In this document: in pieces, positions 60,899-64,000 of the stretch | How the letters are laid out: each line of letters starts with the position of its first letter | Position numbering within the stretch: position 1 is the first letter of the stretch | Origin: Pseudomaricurvus alkylphenolicus | GTDB taxonomy: Bacteria > Pseudomonadota > Gammaproteobacteria > Pseudomonadales > Cellvibrionaceae | Assembly: GCF_011683955.1 (NCBI RefSeq) | Contig: NZ_JAAQPI010000011.1 | Coordinates: 273,691 to 337,690, forward strand | Length of the DNA stretch: 64,000 bases | Direction of reading: 5' to 3' | Notes under the pieces: model-generated | The model's database searches: none | Told to the model about the DNA's origin: nothing | What the model saw: the letters and a program-made list of their open reading frames with translations, nothing else | Position numbers and translations under genes: made by a program

Positions 60899-60985
60899 TT
60901 ATACAAGGATGAGGGCTTCGCTACAGGGAAGGGCGATAGCGGCCAGCAACAGGGAGGCAGTTGTTTTGGTGTGCCGGTGTTCCAT
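60899..60985 (-). pseudogene. Decayed exported-protein gene (signal peptide only)
   Basis: ATG 60985 follows GGGAGG and encodes MEHRHTKTTASLLLAAIALP-CSEALILV before a stop, i.e. an isolated signal peptide. About 35 bases downstream another frame reads GSLPPGITLSENG, a phrase typical of putative Ig (He_PIG) domains. I infer a broken gene; a leader peptide is the alternative. Confidence 0.4.
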
Positions 60986-61060
60986 GTGAGCCTCCCTGCA
61001 CATCAATTTCGAGGGCGCTCATAAGTTTAGACAAATATTTGGTTTTTTTGGGATGCAGAT

Positions 61061-61088
61061 GGAACTATCCCCAAATCGCCCGGTCAGA
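61061..61088 (+). promoter_or_regulatory. Sigma-E-type promoter of sRNA copy D
   Basis: -35 GGAACTA (61061-61067), 15-base spacer, -10 GTCAGA (61083-61088), with a T-rich tract 20-35 bases upstream (ATTTGGTTTTTTTGGG). Confidence 0.8.
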
Positions 61089-61093
61089 GTATA

Positions 61094-61155
61094 CAGATTT
61101 CATGACTCTCTCCTCATGACTGCTTTAGCCTCGACACTGATCGGGGCTTTTTATT
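61094..61155 (+). ncRNA. CU-rich sRNA, copy D
   Basis: About 62 nt, the same form as copy C: CAGATTTCATGACTCTCTCC, TCATGACTGCTTT, then GCCTCGA-CACTGA-TCGGGGC and TTTTT. Like copy A it has T in the left arm of the hairpin (a G-U pair). It lies between the giant RTX-type gene and the PLA2-like gene, pointing toward the latter's 3' end. Confidence 0.78.
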
Positions 61156-61202
61156 ACCTGGAGAAAATGGCTGATCAAAAAGTGATCGGTTGCGGGGTGG
61201 GC

Positions 61203-61613
61203 CTATGGTATCCCACTGGCTTGTTTGGCGGCCTCTTCAACCTGCTGTAACTCCTCCTGAGACAACTCCCCATAGAACCTGGGGTATGACCAACCGTAAC
61301 CACAACGAAACTTGGTCGGCAGAAAGGGCGTCCCACCCACGCGAACCCCGGCAAGCATCAACAGGGCGATCTCCTCTTCGCCAACCTTCTCAACACAGGC
61401 CTTGAGTGCAAAATCAGCAATCTCGCGCTCTTGGTAGGTGCCACCTTTCCAGTAGGCATAGTCGTGCTCGGTACAGCATTGCAGCCACAGCTGGCGTTGT
61501 TCCAGGGAGCCGTCCGGAAAGGCACTGCAGCCATCACTGGTAAATGGCTTCAGCTTTGCGTCAGATGCCAACACTGAGCCGGACAGTAAAGTCAAAAGGG
61601 TGAAGAGTTTCAT
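61203..61613 (-). CDS. Exported phospholipase-A2-like protein
   Basis: 136 residues from ATG 61613; the 21 upstream residues are rejected because the signal peptide MKLFTLLTLLSGSVLASD begins here. The core FTSDGCSAFPDGS...LQCCTEHDYAYWKGG has the CCxxHD arrangement (Cys46-Cys47, His50, Asp51) of phospholipase A2 active sites. The remainder (ALKACVEKVGEEEIALLMLAGVRVGG) has membrane-active character. Calcium-loop residues are not obvious, so activity is uncertain. Two broken copies lie at 55352-55706 and 62062-62225. The DUF2986 gene lies upstream on the same strand. Confidence 0.8.
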   Translation of the reverse strand: MKLFTLLTLLSGSVLASDAKLKPFTSDGCSAFPDGSLEQRQLWLQCCTEHDYAYWKGGTYQEREIADFALKACVEKVGEEEIALLMLAGVRVGGTPFLPTKFRCGYGWSYPRFYGELSQEELQQVEEAAKQASGIP

Positions 61614-61694
61614 GGCTATGAGGCAATTATGCTGACCAATATCGTTCTTTGAGCCAAGGAAAGGAAAAAAGGCCAACGCTAACCAAGACCCAGC

Positions 61695-61835
61695 TTAGGT
61701 CCCAGCCTCACCTTCCACAGCCTTCTCCCGGTCAGCCTTGGCTACATAGCGCGGCTTCTTCCTGGGATCCAGCTTGGCTTTGGCCTTTTTCAGCTTCTTC
61801 TCGAATATCTGCTTGGCCTTTTTACGGCGATTCAT
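61695..61835 (-). CDS. DUF2986 small basic protein
   Basis: 46 residues from ATG 61835: MNRRKKAKQIFEKKLKKAKA, then KLDPRKKPRYVAKADREK. This basic start and the PRKKPRYVAKADR block are typical of DUF2986, short proteins of unknown function in marine gammaproteobacteria. A shortened copy lies at 55735-55842, also next to a PLA2-like copy. Confidence 0.82.
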   Translation of the reverse strand: MNRRKKAKQIFEKKLKKAKAKLDPRKKPRYVAKADREKAVEGEAGT

Positions 61836-61890
61836 GACGTGGACCGTTGGAAGGTGGGTATATGGAAATGTTGAATTTGGACGGCAACCC

Positions 61891-62062
61891 TCAGACTGCC
61901 TGCCCAAACCGCCCCTCAAGATACCGGATAATATGGCCGGACTCATACATCCAGCGCCTCTCCCCGGAAGCTTCCTCAATGCGCAAACAAGGCACTTTCA
62001 ATCGACCACCGCCAGTAACCAGCTCATCCCGAGCGGTATCGCTACGCTTGGTAGCTCCTCCT
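61891..62062 (-). pseudogene. Relic of a GST N-terminal-domain gene
   Basis: Minus-strand frame: KRSDTARDELVTGGGRLKVPCLRIEE, then RRWMYESGHIIRYLEGRFG and a stop. VPCLRIE with WMYESxxIIRYLE is the C-terminal half of a GST_N-type (glutaredoxin-like) domain. The N-terminal thioredoxin-fold part is absent and is replaced by a third PLA2-like fragment, so this is a broken gene. (Written in pieces because of length limits.). Confidence 0.75.
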
Positions 62063-62225
62063 CGCTGACTTTTTCCACACAGGCTTTGAGGGCACAAAGT
62101 TGGCAGCTTCGCGTTCTTTGTAGGTGCCGCCCTTCCGGAAGGATAATCATGCTCGGTGAAGCATTACAGCCACAACTGGCGCTGTTCCAATGATCTATCC
62201 GGAAGGGCGCTGCAGCCCCCGCTTG
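62062..62225 (-). pseudogene. Third, decayed copy of the phospholipase-A2-like gene
   Basis: DNA similar to 61380-61530: GACTTTTTCCACACAGGCTT, GCGTTCTTTGTAGGTGCCGC, CATGCTCGGTGAAGCATTAC and GGCGCTGCAGCC line up, with several indels. No open frame remains. It abuts the GST-like relic. Confidence 0.75.
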
Positions 62226-62240
62226 CCGATAGCGACAGAG

Positions 62241-62660
62241 TTAGTCTACATTGTGTGCAGTGAGGAAAACGGCTTTGCTCAACGAATTGAAGAAGTCCTG
62301 ATAGGGCTGTGGATCTTCAATCGCCTGCAAATTGTAAGTGGCGTTTGCTCTCACTAGCAGTTGGGAGTCTCCCTTCGGCCTAACAGTGATAGTCATGCGG
62401 ATCTGGTAGCCACTCAGTTTGGTTGCTGTTACTGTGCCTAGATCGCTATCCGCTTTATCGACAATAAAGCCCAAGTCTTGAGTCGTTGCAACAATTGAGC
62501 GAAGCATCTTGGTGCGGTCGTTTGAATCAAAAGACCTAGTTTGAATGCTCCGAAGCTCAACCTGACTGCCTCCGGCAAGCACATGGCTGTTCTGGCTGGC
62601 GCAGCCGGTCAGCAGCGCGATCGTTACAGTAAATGCGAAAATAAAAGAGTTCTTAGTCAT
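62241..62660 (-). CDS. Small lipoprotein
   Basis: 139 residues with a lipoprotein signal (FTVTIALLTGC, lipobox LLTGC). The body (ELRSIQTRSFDSNDRTKMLRSIVATTQDLGFIVDKADSDLG...) shares layout with the upstream lipoprotein: xxRxFDxxDRxxxL...LGxxxDxxxxxLGxxTAxK. The two are paralogs. Start overlaps the upstream stop (ATGA), so they are translated together. Family not recognised. Confidence 0.82.
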   Translation of the reverse strand: MTKNSFIFAFTVTIALLTGCASQNSHVLAGGSQVELRSIQTRSFDSNDRTKMLRSIVATTQDLGFIVDKADSDLGTVTATKLSGYQIRMTITVRPKGDSQLLVRANATYNLQAIEDPQPYQDFFNSLSKAVFLTAHNVD

Positions 62661-63184
62661 ATCAGGTGAGCCTCAAGAAATGCAGATTTGGATAATTTTT
62701 CAAAGAACCCTTGATAAAGGTCTGGCTCCTTTAGTGTCTCAACGCGGCTGATCTGTCCTTGTGTATTCCACACGATGCGTTGGAATGAAATACGAGCTAT
62801 CGAGGATTCACTGTCACTCAGATTCTCGTTCACAACGAGGGATATTCGTATTTTTTGTTCTTTGTCGACGGGCATGGCGCCTCCACCTAGCAGGGCAACC
62901 ACAACGGCTCCAGCAATCTGAGCGCCGTCGGTAGCGTCAGCTTTCTTGGATGCTGTAAGTATGCCCAGAGTGGCATTTGACTCATCCAGCGCGTAGCCCA
63001 TGTCTTGCAATACTGCGGCACCAGATGCCAGTAAGACTTTTCTGTCGAGTGTGTCGAATTTTCTGCTTTGAAGTTGACGGTCTTCGAGGCTAGTTGGAGA
63101 GAGTTTAAAGGCATCCTTGGGAATCGTCGGAGTACAGCCGACCAACCCAGCAATGATAACGCAGAGGAGAGTGAAGTTTTTCAA
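62657..63184 (-). CDS. Lipoprotein paralog
   Basis: 175 residues from a TTG start at 63184 (AGGG upstream). Lipobox LVGCTP. RQLQSRKFDTLDRKVLLASG, ALDESNATLGILTASK and a C-terminal GFFEKLSKSAFLEAHLI match the shorter paralog downstream (DFFNSLSKAVFLTAHNV). An internal Gly-rich hydrophobic stretch (GAVVVALLGGGAMPV) is extra. It is the second gene of the three-gene lipoprotein operon. Confidence 0.82.
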   Translation of the reverse strand: MKNFTLLCVIIAGLVGCTPTIPKDAFKLSPTSLEDRQLQSRKFDTLDRKVLLASGAAVLQDMGYALDESNATLGILTASKKADATDGAQIAGAVVVALLGGGAMPVDKEQKIRISLVVNENLSDSESSIARISFQRIVWNTQGQISRVETLKEPDLYQGFFEKLSKSAFLEAHLI

Positions 63185-63211
63185 GAGAAATACCCTAGTG
63201 TTATATAGTGA

Positions 63212-63661
63212 TTAGAATCTTGAGGTGTGGTAAGCGAAGTCCCTTACCAGGCGGTTTTCATCAAATTTGATGATAATCGTCAGAGTTTTCTGGGACTTGG
63301 AGGCTGCGCCGGCGCTTCGGCTAGCGCTGCCACCCACGCCACCTAAAACAGCACTGCTCGCTCCCAGGATGAGGGACGACACCCCTGCAGAGCTCTTGGA
63401 ATAGGATACGTCGGTTGAGATCTTATCGTATATCCATACTTCACGGCGATTTTCATCTGTTGAAACGATATTTGGAGATCCCAGGGTGGCTGCGACTTCT
63501 CCGCCAGCCATTCCTATGCGGATTTCTTTTTGCACTACACCTACAGTCACGCGGTCTGTAGAATCATCGTGTACGTCTGCGCGATGTTGAGATGCACTCA
63601 TGCAGCCAGACAACGCCAGAACGGAAATGGCGACGGTTAAAGATTTAAAGGTGAGGGGCAT
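63212..63661 (-). CDS. SmpA/BamE-like lipoprotein
   Basis: 149 residues from ATG 63661; lipobox LSGC. VQKEIRIGMAGGEVAATLGSPNIVSTDENRREVWIYDK has the SmpA/OmlA pattern (xxxxGMsxxeVxxxLGxP... W.Y), followed by a Gly/Ser-rich segment (SLILGASSAVLGGVGG) and a closing beta strand (LTIIIKFDENRLV). First gene of the operon. Related proteins are periplasmic outer-membrane scaffolds. Confidence 0.85.
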   Translation of the reverse strand: MPLTFKSLTVAISVLALSGCMSASQHRADVHDDSTDRVTVGVVQKEIRIGMAGGEVAATLGSPNIVSTDENRREVWIYDKISTDVSYSKSSAGVSSLILGASSAVLGGVGGSASRSAGAASKSQKTLTIIIKFDENRLVRDFAYHTSRF

Positions 63662-63873
63662 GCTGACAATGTCCTATTCCTTGGGGTTTACGGATCATCC
63701 GTGTTGATGATGGCCATTATACGGTGAAAGGTACGTTAGTAAAGAAGTGTGCACTGGAGTTTACAGACAGGTTGCTCTGCAAGCGCATGCTTAGTTGACG
63801 CAGAGACCTTGGAGGAGGAGCTGCTTGGTCGTCTTGTTAGCAGGAGAGAGTGATAAAGAAAATCATTATTATT

Positions 63874-64000
63874 GGGACTGTTAAAAATTCTGTGTCATTC
63901 CTATAATCACGACCCAAAAGGAACGACACATGTCCAACGAGTTCGACTTTAACAAAGCACTGGAAGCCCTACAATCTGGTCAATCTTTGACCGGGAAAGA
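63874..64000 (+). mobile_element. IS256-family insertion sequence, left end
   Basis: From GGGACTGTTAAAAATTCTGT the sequence matches the usual IS256-type terminal repeat (GGGACTGTT...TGTGT), followed 56 bases later by the transposase ATG. The window ends inside the element, so the right end and target duplication cannot be seen. Confidence 0.8.
63930..64000 (+). CDS. IS256-family transposase (3' end missing)
   Basis: 23 complete codons from ATG 63930: MSNEFDFNKALEALQSGQSL then TGK. FDFxKALxALQSGxxLTGK is the characteristic N-terminus of IS256-family (mutator-type) transposases. AAAAGGAA is placed ten bases before the ATG. Truncated by the window edge. Confidence 0.85.
   Translation, partial: MSNEFDFNKALEALQSGQSLTGK

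Larger units (their letters stand above)
60784..61202. other. Intergenic region with decayed gene and sRNA copy D
   Basis: Contains on the minus strand a short signal-peptide ORF (60899-60985) and a protein-like piece LPPGITLSENGFTNPARSL in another frame, probably a decayed exported gene, and on the plus strand the sRNA unit at 61061-61155. Confidence 0.5.

Noticed and set aside
20988..61155. The four repeats as a MITE or REP element
   Set aside because: Promoter boxes, core and hairpin are kept while spacers and loops vary, there are no terminal inverted repeats or target duplications, and orientation is always with a terminator at the end.

Overview
The window looks like a chromosomal segment of a free-living, probably marine, gammaproteobacterium. 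The evidence is outer-membrane machinery throughout (TonB receptor, Omp85 and TpsB barrels, lipoproteins), a DUF2986 gene, a RIO kinase, a VPLP-CTERM protein, a GH16 glucanase, an NhaD-type antiporter and sigma-E-like promoters. The genus cannot be named from the sequence. I saw no tRNA, rRNA or CRISPR array.

Layout. 1-10.1 kb: a two-partner secretion cluster, with a huge MBG-repeat exoprotein cut by the left edge, a FecR-domain protein, a TpsB transporter and a CHASE2 adenylate cyclase. 10.1-15.2 kb (minus strand): a three-gene envelope transport operon, with a LolA-like periplasmic protein, a beta-barrel carrying an acidic repeat, and an RND exporter with an N-terminal PAS domain. 15.8-22.8 kb: an FHA/FG-GAP membrane protein, a 999-residue exported protein with fibronectin and beta-helix parts, and a PilT/PilU-like ATPase with an extra C-terminal domain. 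22.8-30.9 kb: PPK2, a GEMM-type cyclic-di-GMP riboswitch leading an operon with two PilZ proteins, an acyltransferase, an HD-GYP phosphodiesterase, a membrane protein and an Omp85-like barrel. 31-36.4 kb: modABC, a solute-binding protein and a DUF1326-DUF2182 pair. 36.4-43 kb: an HxlR regulator facing an AhpD-like gene, a GH16 glucanase and an NhaD-type antiporter. 43-48.7 kb: an amidohydrolase, a TonB receptor and an AraC regulator. 48.8-62.2 kb: a patchwork of a RIO kinase, two very large DUF4214 proteins, and scattered broken copies of rio, a phospholipase-A2-like gene, DUF2986 and a GST-like gene. 62.2-63.7 kb: three small lipoproteins. The right edge enters an IS256-family insertion sequence.

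The most striking finding is a family of four short non-coding RNA genes (near 21.0, 23.8, 41.6 and 61.1 kb). Each has the same promoter layout, GGAAC(T/C)-15 nt spacer-GTC(T/A)(C/T/G)A as used by sigma-E-type ECF sigma factors, then a CU-rich core containing CTCTC and CTCCTC and a conserved terminator hairpin. The core is complementary to a Shine-Dalgarno plus start codon, and the TonB receptor in this window has a matching ribosome-binding site. This suggests a multicopy envelope-stress sRNA that silences outer-membrane proteins.

Other regulatory sequence is also visible: a shared inverted repeat in front of both the HxlR gene and its convergent AhpD-like neighbour, 21-bp direct repeats in front of the TonB receptor next to the AraC gene, and a perfect 22-bp palindrome upstream of the HD-GYP gene.
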